Source: Acanthacorydalis orientalis (taxonomy: Eukaryota; Arthropoda; Insecta; Megaloptera; Corydalidae). From it: a stretch of 64,000 nt of DNA. The stretch spans positions 16,088,010-16,152,009 of the forward strand of contig CM068315.1 of the NCBI GenBank assembly GCA_034766995.1. The letters are read 5' to 3'. Shown here piece by piece: positions 1 through 11,693 of this stretch. The translations under genes and the position numbers were made by a program. The first letter of the stretch is position 1. Each line of letters opens with the position of its first letter. The notes beneath the pieces were generated by a model that searched no databases, had not been told where the DNA came from, and saw only the letters and a list, made by a program, of their open reading frames with translations.

Positions 1-63
1 GTTTGTTTATGGATTGAATTGAAATAAAAGTAAAATTTCAAAAATTGTGATTAATTGAATACA

Positions 64-275
64 ACTTTCAAATTCCACAAAAGAATTTTTCATTCATCTT
101 ACAAAATACCAACAATTTTTGATCAATGATATTTAATAAGTGATTATTGATATTTTTTGATAAGCTAAAGTGACTCTAAATGATTATGGTTGATTGAAAA
201 TTGTTTTTTGTACTCATTTTAATAACGATGCCATCATTTTCAGAGCAATGAGATACAAAAATCTACAAATTAAAA
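64..275. repeat. palindromic MITE family, degenerate left half
   Basis: Carries the recognisable left-arm blocks of the dispersed palindromic repeat defined under 52509-52885: a TTTTGATCAATGAT-like block, then the central block with GCCATCATTTTCAGAGC and ACAAAAATCT. Part of the arm seems duplicated internally. No coding capacity. Confidence 0.55.
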
Positions 276-487
276 ATCCAGTAAAATATATACGAAAAGA
301 CTTGAATCGTGAAATATTGATTAGTTTATCTGCAAGATGTTTAAGATTGGCTTAAAAATAAAAATTAAGTGTGGCAGATATACTCAAGTAATTCTCTAGA
401 TCGAAGACAATTAGAACAATTGTAAAAAAATATTTATTTGTGTAAATAGGCTTAACAATTTATTCCTATTTACGTATAATAATAATA

Positions 488-755
488 ATTTTTCTTTCAC
501 AAATGAATTCTTTTTTCACTACATGAATACACTCTGTTTCTCAAACCTCACAAATCACAAACATTTTTTCTGATCAAAAATGTTCAAGGTATAGATTTTT
601 CTCTACCATATCGTTCTGAATATGATGTTTACTGTAGTTCACATGAGGAATAATCGAAAATGATCAATAATCAGTCATTGAACATTTATGTTAAAAAAAT
701 TGTCAGAAAAAGAATCGATTTATGAAAGAAAATGTAGTTACAGTATCAAAACTGT
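488..755. repeat. palindromic MITE family, near-complete copy
   Basis: Left arm TTTCACAAATGAATTCTTTT, then CTGATCAAAAATGTTCA, a short centre, then the mirrored arm with AAAATGATCAATAATCA and TTGAACATTTATG, ending in CAGTATCAAAACTG. The two arms are reverse complements with mismatches, so the copy can fold on itself. No ORF. Confidence 0.7.
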
Positions 756-917
756 CTCGTGAGTAGTAAGTCTTTTTTATACTAGTAGTGGATCTTCGTT
801 TTAGTGACGCAAATTGCGAAATTTAAACACTCTTTTACTAAGAATTGGAAATATAACTTTAAAAATAGATGAACTGAACACAAATTCGTATAAATTTTTA
901 ATTTGGAATACTAGATA

Positions 918-2100
918 TGAGAGTAGACTGATAAGTTCATGTATTTGATAATAAAACATTTTTTTGAGCAAATTCTTTTTTATTTTCGAAAGTAATTTCT
1001 TTTAAGCTCGACGCACTTAGTCCAACGCATTTCCAATTTTTTTCATCCCTTCCGGATAGTATAGATTGTTAAACTCCTCAATGTAAGTATTTACAGCAGC
1101 GATTGCTTCTGAATTTAATGCAAATCTTTTACCTCACAGTTATTTTTGTAAGTTTAGAAATAGAAAAATGTCACACGGTGCCAAATTTGGAGAATATAGT
1201 GGATGTGGGGGCAATTCGTATTGCAATTTTAACAATTTTACTATCGCAGTTGTTGATTTGTGTGCCGGTGCATTGTAGTGATGGAAGAGTACTTTTTTCC
1301 GTGACAAATGAGGACATATTTTCTTGATTTCATTATTCAGCTGGTTAAATAATGATGCGTAGTAGGCTTCTGTCATTATTTTCCCTTTTTCAAGATAGTC
1401 GATTAGCAATATTCCATGAGCATCTCAGAAAACAGTCGCCATAATATTTCCAGCTGATGCAATGACTTTTACCTTCTTTGGTCCACGTTCCCCAGTAGAA
1501 GTCCATTGTTTTGACTGCTCTTTCATTTCAGGTGTATGATTATGGCCATATTTCATTAACAGTTATGTATCGATGCAAAATTCGTGTCCATTAAATTTAA
1601 ACATCGTTAAACACTTCTTGTATGTGATTGTGAGCAAATTTGGTACCCATCTAACGGATAGCTATTTCATATCCAAATGTTCGTGTAAGATGTTCCGTAT
1701 ACGTTCATCTGAGATGCCTACTATCTCAACTATCTCATCTACTTTAATTCTACGATCATTTTAAACAATGTGATGGATTTTTCTAATCATCTCTTCAGTA
1801 GTCCCCTGAATTGGACGAATTTGACGTTCGTCATCACAAACGCTTGTACGACCAGGTTTAAATTCATTGAACCAATATCTGACGGTTGTTATCGAAAGTC
1901 CAGAGTCCCCGCGGACAACGTGTAACTTTTCTTTAATTTCTCTACACGTTTTCCCATACAAAAACAGAAATCTAATCACTGACCCACTATTTTTTTCATT
2001 GTTAAAAAAAGCAATAGTGGTTTACTTTGAATGACTGTCGAAACTAAGCTAATTAACGTATTGTGCTCAACCTTTGAGAGTAGTAGTTTGAAAGATAATG
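918..2100 (-). mobile_element. mariner element (DD34D), degenerate
   Basis: A mariner read on the minus strand. The left end, after a TA, is TGAGAGTAGACTGATAAGTT, a typical mariner-type terminus. The matching right end is not obvious, so the right limit is approximate. Inside are the C-terminal half (1140-1409) and N-terminal helix-turn-helix half (1761-1979) of a transposase, separated by frameshifted sequence. Its terminus differs from all other mariners in the window, so it is a separate lineage. Confidence 0.85.
1140..1979 (-). pseudogene. mariner transposase pseudogene
   Basis: The N-terminal piece (1761-1979) shows a helix-turn-helix with GKTCREIKEKL, TTVRYWFNEFKPGRTS and EEMIRKIHHIV, the DNA-binding region of cut-and-paste mariner transposases. 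The C-terminal piece (1140-1409) shows HYNAPAHKS, where the catalytic HDN aspartate is replaced by Tyr, and YSPNLAPCDIFLF, which holds the last DD34D aspartate. The middle is broken by stops and frameshifts. It cannot encode an active enzyme. Confidence 0.9.
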
Positions 2101-2349
2101 CTGTTAAAAAATATTTTAGTTTGACATCAGTGGTATCATCTTTTGTCAAACACGTGTAATTATCTCTTTACCCTCATATTTTAATATCATGAATTTTTAT
2201 TCTCAGACATAGCTACAATAAATCTATTTTGTTTTGTGTACTTGAAATTGATTGCGCTTCTGAAATGGAGTTTATAAATTAAAAAGTCTATAAAAAGATA
2301 AAATTAAGAACACATGTTCTGTATCTTGCAGGTACCGTCTTCGAAATGA

Positions 2350-2440
2350 GCTTAAGCAATAATGATTAAGTGAACATTTTTGATCAGAATTTTTTGATCT
2401 GTGGAGTGAAAAAAGAAATCATTCATAAAAATTTCTTTAT
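2350..2440. repeat. palindromic MITE family, right-arm fragment
   Basis: Contains TGAACATTTTTGATCAGAA followed by GTGGAGTGAAAAAAGAA and ATTCATAAAAATTTC, the right arm of the family. The left half is missing. Confidence 0.6.
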
Positions 2441-2879
2441 CTAGAGTACCAGAAGTGTGTTCATCTTAATCTTTATCTATTCTCAGTTAATATCATAATT
2501 AGAAAGCATTTAATAAATAGGAAAAAAATAATTAATCGTGCGAATATCTATCACTACCATCAACAAATACAATAATACCTACAGCATCGACACTATCCAA
2601 TTCTTTTGTTTGCAAATTTTTGTTTTTTTTTTTAATTAATATCATTGATAAGAGCGTTGGAATTTCTGATAACAGTAGAATCAAGTTCTGTCCCTTCAGA
2701 AAAAAATCTGTTTTTGTATTTTCCATACATTAGCGATGTAAAGATGATTGAATCAATATCTAAATCGACAAAAGCAACAATTAAAAATGCTGTTCACTAA
2801 TTTGTTGAACGATTTGGATTTGAAATACTTTTATTTCTCGCTCGACAAAAAAATAATGAATTTGTAAAGATGAAAATAT

Positions 2880-4400
2880 TTAAAATAGTTATTGCAGTAT
2901 GTATCATGGAAACTTTTAAAGAAGTTCTTTCTTTATTAACATATAAACTCATAAACTGTTATAGTTTTTAAAAAAAAACTTTATCTTACACTTCTGAAGA
3001 AATATTCAATTTTCTAAAAGCATTCGCAGATAAATAACGTAATTAACATGTATGACACGAGTGATTCTTTTATTTTCTCGGAATATACTTGTAGCTTTTA
3101 AATTTGTTTCAATATATTTAAAAAATACAAGGTATATTTATTCAACATCGAGTTAAATTTTAATTACCTTCAACTGCTACATACATCACTGATGCATTGT
3201 AAGATATTTATTTTTACATTCTTACATATACATTGTGGATTTATTCAAACATATATATCACTCCCAGCAAGCAACTCATAGTGGTACATAAACGAGACAC
3301 AAACTTACACCCACATGAAAAGATCCAGAACCGTACAACGACAACAATACAAACCCAAAATCGTAGCCGACATAAATTATTAAGTTTCGCCAATAGAGTG
3401 TTTTATATCATTGCCTTAGTTCTGCGAAACACTAAAATATTGTCCTTTATAAATCAGCGAATACAAGAGATTGCATTTCACTTATTGTACTTCGTGTTGT
3501 ACACATTTTGCCATTTCGATGGCCGTAAACAAAAAATGTTTGTCTGTTTGTTTTTTTTTTATTTTGTTTAATATTTTCAATATGAAAGATCATTGAATCA
3601 TATGCATGAACGAAATGGAAAAATAATTTACACGTGATTATGTATTTTTGTTGGGATCGTAAATAAAATGTATCTTAAGAGACAAATAAAAATCGTAAAT
3701 ATCATAAATAGTAATTTATGAATCAATTATGTATTCTGTTTCGTTTTCGTATGACAATTTACTATCATTTTTTATGATTTCGAACGCCTTGTTTGAAAAA
3801 TTACCATTGTTTATAGTTGAGTAATGTTTCTTTTAATATAAATTATATTTTCAATTTTTGTTGTTATAACATTAAGAATATAAATAACAAATAGTAGAGG
3901 ACTGTGCTCGGATGTATTAAAGTATGTAGGATTTGTTTACAGTGAGTGGTTGTATGTTTTAATCGGAATTGGCTTGTGAAATTTGAAACTTTTTATATAC
4001 CAGATTTAATATCTTATTTTTTAAAATTTATTGTTTGAAAATATCGCTTAAAGTTTAGTTCGGTTTTAGAAATTCGGTACTTTTGTTCAGTAAAATTTAA
4101 TGAAAAATATTTTTGAAATTTGCCAATTCAGATTAATCTTTTTTAAATATTTTTAGAAAAATGCCCAATAGATTTGAATTTAAAATTTAGAATGAAGTAT
4201 TGATAGTATCCCAAAGATGGGAAAAGACAGGAATCTTTATAAAAACATATGATATAAAAAAGCGTATTAGAACTATAAACAAACAAATATTTTCTTGAAT
4301 CGGTTTTTGAAATTCGAGTCAAATTTAACATTTCAATCCAGGATTTCGATTCTTCATTTTTAATTATTTGATAGATGTACTGATTTATTGATTCGTATAA
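2880..4400. other. AT-rich stretch, no gene recognised
   Basis: Unique-looking AT-rich sequence. A 112-codon plus-strand frame (3233-3571) begins in ordinary sequence but ends in a poly-T run and shows no recognisable motif. I see no splice-bounded exon pattern. Nothing can be assigned. Confidence 0.4.
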
Positions 4401-4424
4401 ATATATTAATTTTTATTTCACTTA

Positions 4425-5560
4425 AAATATGAACTTTGAAACCTTAATAATTTTACTTTATAACAGAAATATAATTGTTATATCTGTAATTAAAGACTGT
4501 TGAATAATAAGTTTGAGAAGAGAAGAGAAATTTTATATTAGAATCGTGATTAGAAAAAATTATGACGATCAAAATTTTATAAAAACTAGTCTTAATCTGA
4601 AAATATGAACTTTAACACTTTAAATTGTTCAATCCTTAATAAAAAGAATATTATTCTTTCTATAATTAAAGCATTTGATTAAAAATAATAAGAAGATAAT
4701 TGAAAAATTATATTAAAATCCAGATTAGAAATAAGCATGGTCGTTGATCTTCAAATGTAAATGTTTTTGAAAAAAAAACACTTCTTTATTGATGATAAAT
4801 ATATTTTCAGAGTAAATTTGTGATTTAGAGGAAAAAGTAAGTTATTAAAACTAATTTTTCAGAAAAATTTATTTTGCAAGTCGTGTTTTTTTGAGGTGGA
4901 GTATTTTTAATTTTTGAAAACTTAAAACATACTCGTATTTTTCTTTATAAATCGATTATTGGTGTTAAATATACTGATTGTTCTTCTCAAAAAGAGTTTT
5001 ATTTCTTAAACAGAGTATATGGTAAAAGGAAAAATTGATTTTTGGGTAATATTTCTTTTTTATTTTAAAGTCTTAATCTAAAAATATAAAGCTTAACACT
5101 TTAATAAGTTGATTTTTAATAGAACTGTTATCGTTCAACCCACAATTAAAGCCTTCAGTTAAAAAAATAAAGTTCAATTTTATATCAGATTCTTGGTTAT
5201 AAAATATAGAGATGTTTAGTGAAAATTAAAAGAAATGGCTTTCAGTCTCTGGGAATGTTATTGAATATACATATATGAATTTTATAGTAAAGAAATATAT
5301 TTTAGAGTAAATATTACATTATATAGAGAAAATATATTTTTTGGAAACATTTTTTCAGCAAAATACTATAAATCGTAAATTTTTGGGATAACAAATTTCA
5401 AATATTTAAAAAGTGTTAAAAATGCACTTTTTGTACTTAAATTGATTATTGTGATAAATAATATTCGTTTTCTATGGAAAACAAACTTATCTGTAAGAAA
5501 ATGAATATGTTTTATAAGAAAATCGATTTTTAAGAGAAAAGATTCCTTTCTTATTAGTAA
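4425..5560. repeat. degenerate ~485-bp tandem duplication
   Basis: The phrase AATATGAACTTT.AACACTTTAA recurs at about 4425, 4600 and 5080, each followed by similar text containing a variant of ATAATTAAAG. The section from about 4790 (ATATATTTTCAGAGTAAAT...) is matched near 5290 (ATATATTTTAGAGTAAAT...). This indicates two units of roughly 485 bp plus an earlier partial unit. Mismatches and indels are frequent, so it is old. Confidence 0.5.
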
Positions 5561-6720
5561 ATTGATGATTGTTTTATCTATGAAGAATATATTTTGTTAA
5601 AAATGTAAAAAATATCCATGAAAAAATTGTGCTTAGAAAAAAATATTAATTTTGAATTTGTGACCGAAATTTTTCTAAAAGAAAGTACTTCTTAGGTTCC
5701 TCACTCGAACTTTTGTAAAAATCTATTTTTAATGTATTACGAGTATGATATTAAACTTTATTTTTCCATGCTAAATAAGATAATTTTTTAAGATTTGCAT
5801 TTTTTTGAAAATGTGTAATTTTTTTAAGATGAAAAATACTAGCCTTAGAAACTAAAAGTATTTAACTTTGTCTTTATGAATCAATAATTATTAACATTTT
5901 TATTAATGATATTTTTGTAAATTAAACCTTTCCCTTCAAAATATAAAACTATTTAATAGCACAATCTATTTCATAAACAGTTTAAATATTAATTTAAAAT
6001 GGTCATTGTATTGTCTTTATTTGATAGTCAGCTTTAATTTCTTGTTTTCAAATTCTCTTTTTATACGAAAAACTATTATAGATTTCGTGTAATCGATTCT
6101 TAAGATGTACCTGAAGAATTCTAATTGATTCAAGTATTTGATCGTTATACTGGGATATTCGAGAAATCGAATGGGTCATCATTAATCAGAGCACGTATAT
6201 TCATAAAATATGCATAAATAGAACAGATTGTTAACAAGAAAGAATGCATTAGCATTAAAACCAAATATATTAACAGTATGGTACATCGAGCGATCGGTTA
6301 TGCATATTAATATGTTTTTATAAAACGTACAAATCCGATAGAAGTACACTCAGAAAGATGTGTAAAGTAAACAAAAACGATTTTATCTGATATCGACCAC
6401 ACAATCGAACCACTGATTGCTTCCACAATGCGTTATTATTAAAATAAATATTGATTCTGTTTTTTGCATTCTCCTCGAATTGAATGGTTCGAGTTTAAGT
6501 AGAACGTTTGTAATATATAAAAAACGTGCACTGTGGAGGCGTTGGTCACTCGAAACGAATACTCAATTATTACACTGTAAACATAACCGAGAAAGTATTC
6601 AAGGAAAGAAGAGCATGGATCGAGTAATGTAAATCAATATAACACGCCGTTCTATCTTACGAATCGTGTTTTCAACAACTGGAAATATAAATTACAGAGA
6701 ATGGATTATACACTTATCCA
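5560..6720. other. AT-rich stretch, no gene recognised
   Basis: Mostly AT-rich unique sequence. Around 6250-6630 base composition is slightly less biased. A 71-codon frame there (6417-6632) has no recognisable similarity. Confidence 0.35.
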
Positions 6721-6737
6721 TATATAAATATATGTTT

Positions 6738-6814
<77 letters not shown>

Positions 6815-6817
6815 TAA
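6721..6817. repeat. (TA)n microsatellite
   Basis: A long uninterrupted (TA)n run flanked by imperfect TATA/CATA steps. The reading frames through it (Ile-Tyr repeats) are artefacts. Confidence 0.95.
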
Positions 6818-7210
6818 GGATTTATTGACATTAAAGTTAGCAATTTGGAATTTTATTTATTTGTATTCTGTCTGAAGATCTTGAGAATTGTTTTGATATT
6901 CGTGCATTTAAAAGCTATTAGCTTAATGAAAAGTTTTGATTAGTTTGTAAATTATGTGTATATTAAATTTTAAAAATTAATAATAATAATGTTTGTATTA
7001 ATAATAGAATAAGAATATTCATATTTCCTTTTTGTACCTCACAAGTTACAAAAATGTTTTTAGTCAAAAAAGTAGATCTTCAAAATATTTATATATTTTT
7101 TCATCTAATATATAATGTAACTAATTTTTTTATTTAAACGACGAAAAAAAATAACCTCTTGTACTTATTTCATCAATTATTGAATATTCATAGTATAAAT
7201 GTCCATAGTA

Positions 7211-7575
7211 CAATTCTAACATTGGTTAAATTCACTTTCATAAATGACTTCTTTTATTCCTCACACATCATCAAATATTCTGATCAAAAATCTTCAGTAA
7301 GTAATTATTAATCCTTTTTAATTGTTAGTTATTAGTATTTCTATGGAGATTTCATCATACTTAAAGCGTCAAAGTACATAAAAATCTGTCTAGGTGTAGA
7401 AAAATGTTAAACTTTTTTTCTTCGTGTCTCTGACAATGATGGATTCGAAATTCGAATAAGTAACAATAAAAATGATTAATTATGATTCATTGAACATTTT
7501 TGATCACAATTATTTTTCGTTGTTTCTGTAGTGAAAAAAATATTTAGTATTGTGTTATCATAAAATTGGTAATAT
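7211..7575. repeat. palindromic MITE family, full-length copy
   Basis: Begins CAATTCTAACATTGG, then AAATTCACTTTCA, GACTTCTTTTATTCCTCAC and TCTGATCAAAAATCTTCA. The centre holds AAAGTACATAAAAATCTGTC. The mirrored arm has AAAAATGATTAATTATGA, TGAACATTTTTGATCA and TAGTGAAAAAAAT. One of the clearest complete members, about 365 bp. Confidence 0.7.
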
Positions 7576-7794
7576 CATACTCTAAAACACATGTTAACAA
7601 AACTGTAATAAAAAAGTCTACTTATATCCCATTATTCTGAATCTAGAATCGTTTCGGACTTAAAAATATGGCTGTATTTAGCTCTCTGAGTGCTTCATCT
7701 TTTCAGTGAAAATTTCACTGGAGTCAAAATAGTTTATCTGAGTTTTTATTGTTTGTGAGAAAATGAAAAATTCAGAATGTTAAATTAAAAAATA

Positions 7795-7797
<3 letters not shown>

Positions 7798-7835
<38 letters not shown>
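7798..7835. repeat. (TA)n microsatellite
   Basis: A simple (TA)n run of about 17 units ending in TACATACAA. Confidence 0.95.
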
Positions 7836-7837
<2 letters not shown>

Positions 7838-8249
7838 CAAAATACTTAACTTGGAAATAGTTTCGTGGACAAAATGAAATCATAATAGAATGAATTACAA
7901 TCCTTTGATGCCACTGACTACTTCTTTATTTTAATCTGCGATTGAACACTTTCAACTTTAAATTAAAGCGCGAAACATGATTATACTTAAAAGTTCTTTC
8001 CATAATAATAAAATATGCTCCTATATTTACTACTTTTAACAGTCGTATTTATTAAATATGTGTAAAAGTTTTAGTCCGTTTTGGAAAGTTTTTTCTTTAT
8101 TTTCATACTATATAAAATAAGATTCGGTCATTGAAATAGTTTCTCTCACTTCTGTGACCTTCTGTCATTTTTTCGGGTGAGATTCGGATTCCTTCTCAAA
8201 AAAGATATCAGCTCGGAGACTTAATTCGTCGATCCATTTTCGTGTTGAT

Positions 8250-8367
8250 CCCTTTGCGGTCCTATGTCGAATGTGACTCAACATCTGGTTTTGAAGGCAA
8301 TAGCAGTTATTCCAAGAATGTTTCCCGTAGTATTATAATTTTATACACTTTGATTATACTCTCTCTC

Positions 8368-8425
<58 letters not shown>

Positions 8426-8893
8426 ATTTGATACTAAGCAATCGAGTCGTCAGATATTTGGGTTTGGTCATGCTTCTTGAAAGAAAAAGCATTCTTTTTT
8501 CAAAACCGTCTTGTTATGCGAATAGAATTCTTGATGAAGTCGATATTTTTCTCCTCAAAAATCCAAAATTCAAGTTAAAAATTTTGATACATAAATCAGA
8601 TCATGGCTACGTAAGGAAAATAAAGTACAACGATAATTAATAATGAATTTGAAAGTCAGAGAATGTAGGGATGATATTATACCATCAAAAATTATAATTT
8701 GTAAAGAATAATGAACAATTTTTTGAAGGGTTAAAATTTTATTTCATATAACCACTAAATCGTAAATATGTTGCCGTGTTAGTAAACTCATAAATGGTTT
8801 GTAATGTAAACGATCTGAGTGAATAAGCGGCTGGAGAAATCAGTGCTGATTAACTGGAACGAAACTGCAAGAAAGTCGCGGACCGCAAAGGGT
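8250..8893. mobile_element. piggyBac-type MITE, 644 bp, inside a mariner
   Basis: The ends are perfect 13-bp inverted repeats, CCCTTTGCGGTCC at 8250 and GGACCGCAAAGGG at 8881-8893. The right flank is TTAA, the piggyBac target. The left flank TGAT looks like a mutated TTAA. The interior holds a (CT)n(TA)n microsatellite (about 8358-8418) and no transposase. The insertion point falls exactly where the host mariner alignment breaks, which supports the boundaries. Being CCC...GGG-ended and TTAA-flanked, it is assigned to piggyBac by structure only. Confidence 0.75.
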
Positions 8894-9128
8894 TAAGCCA
8901 CATCTTGAAATCGCAACCTAGCTCAAGAGTTGTACATCGAACAGAATAAATGATAGTCTTAAGATTCCATATCGGGCGAGTACGCGCGTTGGGAAGAACT
9001 TCCCATCCCAAGTTAAGAATGGTTAGTTGAATAGTAGGACCGAAATACGGCCAAGTATTGTAATGCAGTAATAAGAATCTTTCTGGTTTTTTGTCCAGTA
9101 AATGGTATTTTTTGTACCATTTCGTCAA
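8850..9128 (-). pseudogene. mariner transposase C-terminal fragment
   Basis: The minus-strand frame reads LLLHYNTWPYF, then NLGWEVLPNAR and LELGCDFKMWLNP. These line up with the second catalytic block, the linker and the downstream 'cDFk' part of mariner transposases. The aspartate of HDN is Tyr and the final Asp block is lost. Bases 8850-8893 of this frame belong to the inserted MITE, so its last residues are not transposase. Confidence 0.7.
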
Positions 9129-9482
9129 CTAAATGATCTAATGGACGATCATAGCACTCGCCAGAAACCATTTTTCCCGTTTGGATAAGCTAGAACACAG
9201 CATATCCTTCATGTTCCACCAAAAGTAAAGAAGGACCTTTTTTGGAATGAATGTTCAGTTTTTACATTGTGACGATGGCTGAATGAAGTCATCCATTAAT
9301 GTGTACGTTTAGGATTGTTGTACATAATCCATATTTCATTGCTGGTAACAATTTTTTTACAAAAAATCTTATCGTTGCCCGACAAACATGTTGAGTCAAC
9401 GAGAAATGCTGCTTTAGAAAAGTGTATGCAGTATCTTCTTTCTGAGCTTTTGAATCTTTCTCATCTAATCAAGTCATTAGAA

Positions 9483-9882
9483 CACATGATCTTAACCTGT
9501 GAGGTGTTCCTCCCCTGGGGAGGTGCAGACGAGTTAGTGGGGAGATGTGACTGTCCTCTGTAAAATTTTTGTAATTACTTTTTTAGAATTTAGTTTAAAT
9601 TGTACCCCGAATTTATGGTCTCATTGATCGGAAGTGGCAACAAGTATCTCATTAAAGTACACTGGGGACTTTAAATGAGTTCATAATCATGCTTAAATAC
9701 AAAAGTATGTTCCTGAAGGACAAATTTTTTTACTATTTCTGTATATCTTATGATGTTTAAATTAAGTTACAATACCAATTACATAATTTATCCATTATTC
9801 ATTGCTTTTGAAACAGAGTGGAAGTGTGAATTTTAAGTTTATTTTCGGGGAGGTATGAGATTTAAAAGGTTAAGAACCCCTG
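9483..9882. mobile_element. hAT-like MITE, 400 bp, inside a mariner
   Basis: The right terminus reads GGTTAAGAACCCCTG, whose reverse complement CAGGGGTTCTTAACC is a common hAT end. The left terminus CACATGATCTTAACC is a mutated version. Subterminal CTCCCC/GGGGAG blocks also match in inverted orientation. The 8-bp flanks CATTAGAA and ATCTAGAA agree at 5 of 8 positions, fitting an aged hAT target-site duplication. A 15-nt palindrome (7+1+7) lies at 9509-9523. No transposase. Confidence 0.65.
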
Positions 9883-9999
9883 ATCTAGAATCTGTTTCTA
9901 GATCAACTTCTAGTTATTTCGCAAGTTTCTCTTACATATGCGATAGATGTTTATTTAATATTGCTCCAAATTATGCAAAATGCAAGACTAAATCTCTAA

Positions 10000-11385
10000 C
10001 CCACACTTAATTATCATTAAATGTTATTATTAAGTCCAGAACTAGAGAATTATAAACGACCTAATAATACTTCTAAATAAATTGAAACAGTTATGTGTAA
10101 TACATTTTTAAATCATTAATTTATAACCATATTACTGTACATATAATTGCTGTATATATTCTAGAACTTCATTTCACGGTGTTCAATTCACTGTTCGTAG
10201 TTGTATTTCAATAAACGATTTGAATTTTATATCCTTTAATAATAATATATAATTCGTTCAATCTAGTAGAAAGTCGAACGAATGTATCAAAAATTGTAGA
10301 ACTACTAAAAAAATCAATTTCATTAAAGAATAAATGTATAAAAATATATGTTCATATTCATTCTTGATTTTCGTGCTGTACGTTACCTACTTAATAACTG
10401 AAATTAATACCATCAACACCTGACTGCAGCAATCATTTGTTGTGTAACAGTTTATTCGAGTGCATGTACATCGTTTTATCTACATTAAAATACTAGAAAA
10501 AAAATATACAGTCTCATTCCATACGTTCGGCTGTAAAATAATAAAATTAACTGATTTTATGTATTGCAATTAGCAAGAATTGTGTCAAAAAGTGGTATAA
10601 CTGTTTGGCAATCGTAATTGAAGCATGTAAACAATAAATAAGAGATCAGTAACAGTTACTGCGAAAAAAGTAACTAATATCATTTTATTATTACTGCCAT
10701 AAATTCTTAAGCCCAGAGAATAATTATCTTCTTACCTTACACGTATATATATACATATACACATAATGAATTGCACTCATTGAGTACAACTTGTGTTTTA
10801 GTGTCAGTATATAATGGTAACAAACTGTTAGAAGTTCGAATTTTATTATTCATCGCAAAAAATAGACATCTGTTTATGTCTGATATATTTTCTCGTATGA
10901 TTTTTTTTATATCCGGCGAACTTAATTCCATGTTTATTCAAACGAAACGATTTCTTGTAAATAAAGTCATAAACTTTGGAATTTCTTACACGTTGATTGA
11001 ATACTTGGAGTTTATTCGTAAAATTCAGAGTATTATTTTATAAAGACAGTATAAATAAAAATGTAACTATAAATTCTAATCTCACCAATATTTATAATAA
11101 ATTATTTCATTCCAGGATAAATACCTATGCGCTTAAAAAAAATTTAAGGAGGAATAAATTATATTTGTGAATAGTTCGATCAAAACTTTTTAATAAATCA
11201 ACAATATAGCACAATATAGTTCTGACACTAGCTTTTCTTTTTTTATTATCTTTAGAATACTAATAAAACTTGTAATTGAAAATTGAATATTCTGATCAGT
11301 TATGCATTAAAACATAAATATACAGTTATTACTTTTTGGATATACTGATAAAATAAATGGTTTTTAAGGTGATAAATTAGTTACA
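10000..11385. other. AT-rich stretch, no gene recognised
   Basis: AT-rich sequence without repeats I can place. Overlapping short frames on both strands near 10737-11043 share no motif with a known family. Confidence 0.35.
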
Positions 11386-11387
11386 AT

Positions 11388-11598
11388 ACAATGCTAACAC
11401 TGGCTAAATTCACTTTCACAAATGAATTTTTCTTTTTTTCAATACACAGATGCTCTAATGTGTTTTTAAGATAAATGCGCATTAATTGCAATGAAAAATT
11501 ATAAGTAATAATTTATTGACATTTTGCAACTGAAAAAATATTGTGATTTTTGGAGAAAAAAATAATTTATTTTGTGAAATTATCCAGTAAGTATTCTT
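11388..11598. repeat. palindromic MITE family, internally deleted copy
   Basis: A sharp left end CAATGCTAACACTGGC followed by TAAATTCACTTTCACAAATG. Most of the centre is missing. The right arm remnant has AATAATTTATTGACATTTTG and GGAGAAAAAAATAATTTATTTTGTGA. Confidence 0.6.
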
Positions 11599-11693
11599 TT
11601 TATCAGATTTTTGTACATTAAGTTATGTTCTATTAAGTTTTCTTCTCTTCATTGTTTATTATAAACTTCTAAATTCTCATATATTTATAAATA

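Larger units (their letters stand above)
8057..9970 (-). mobile_element. mariner relic carrying two nested insertions
   Basis: Three separated blocks (8057-8249, 8894-9482 and 9883-9970) align collinearly with the uninterrupted relative at 34290-35190: GGATTCC...AAAAAAG.CATCAGCT at 8180, TACATCGA.C..AA..AATGATA near 8930, and GTTTCTCTTACA..TGCGAT near 9930. The gaps are filled by two other transposons listed separately. On the minus strand, residues such as LHYNTWPYFGPTIQLTILNLGWEVLPN resemble the HDNARPH...LGWEVLPHP part of mariner transposase. It is very degenerate. Confidence 0.85.

Noticed and set aside
3233..3571. 112-codon ORF as a candidate gene
   Set aside because: No domain, ends in a poly-T run, composition like its surroundings, no splice context recognised.
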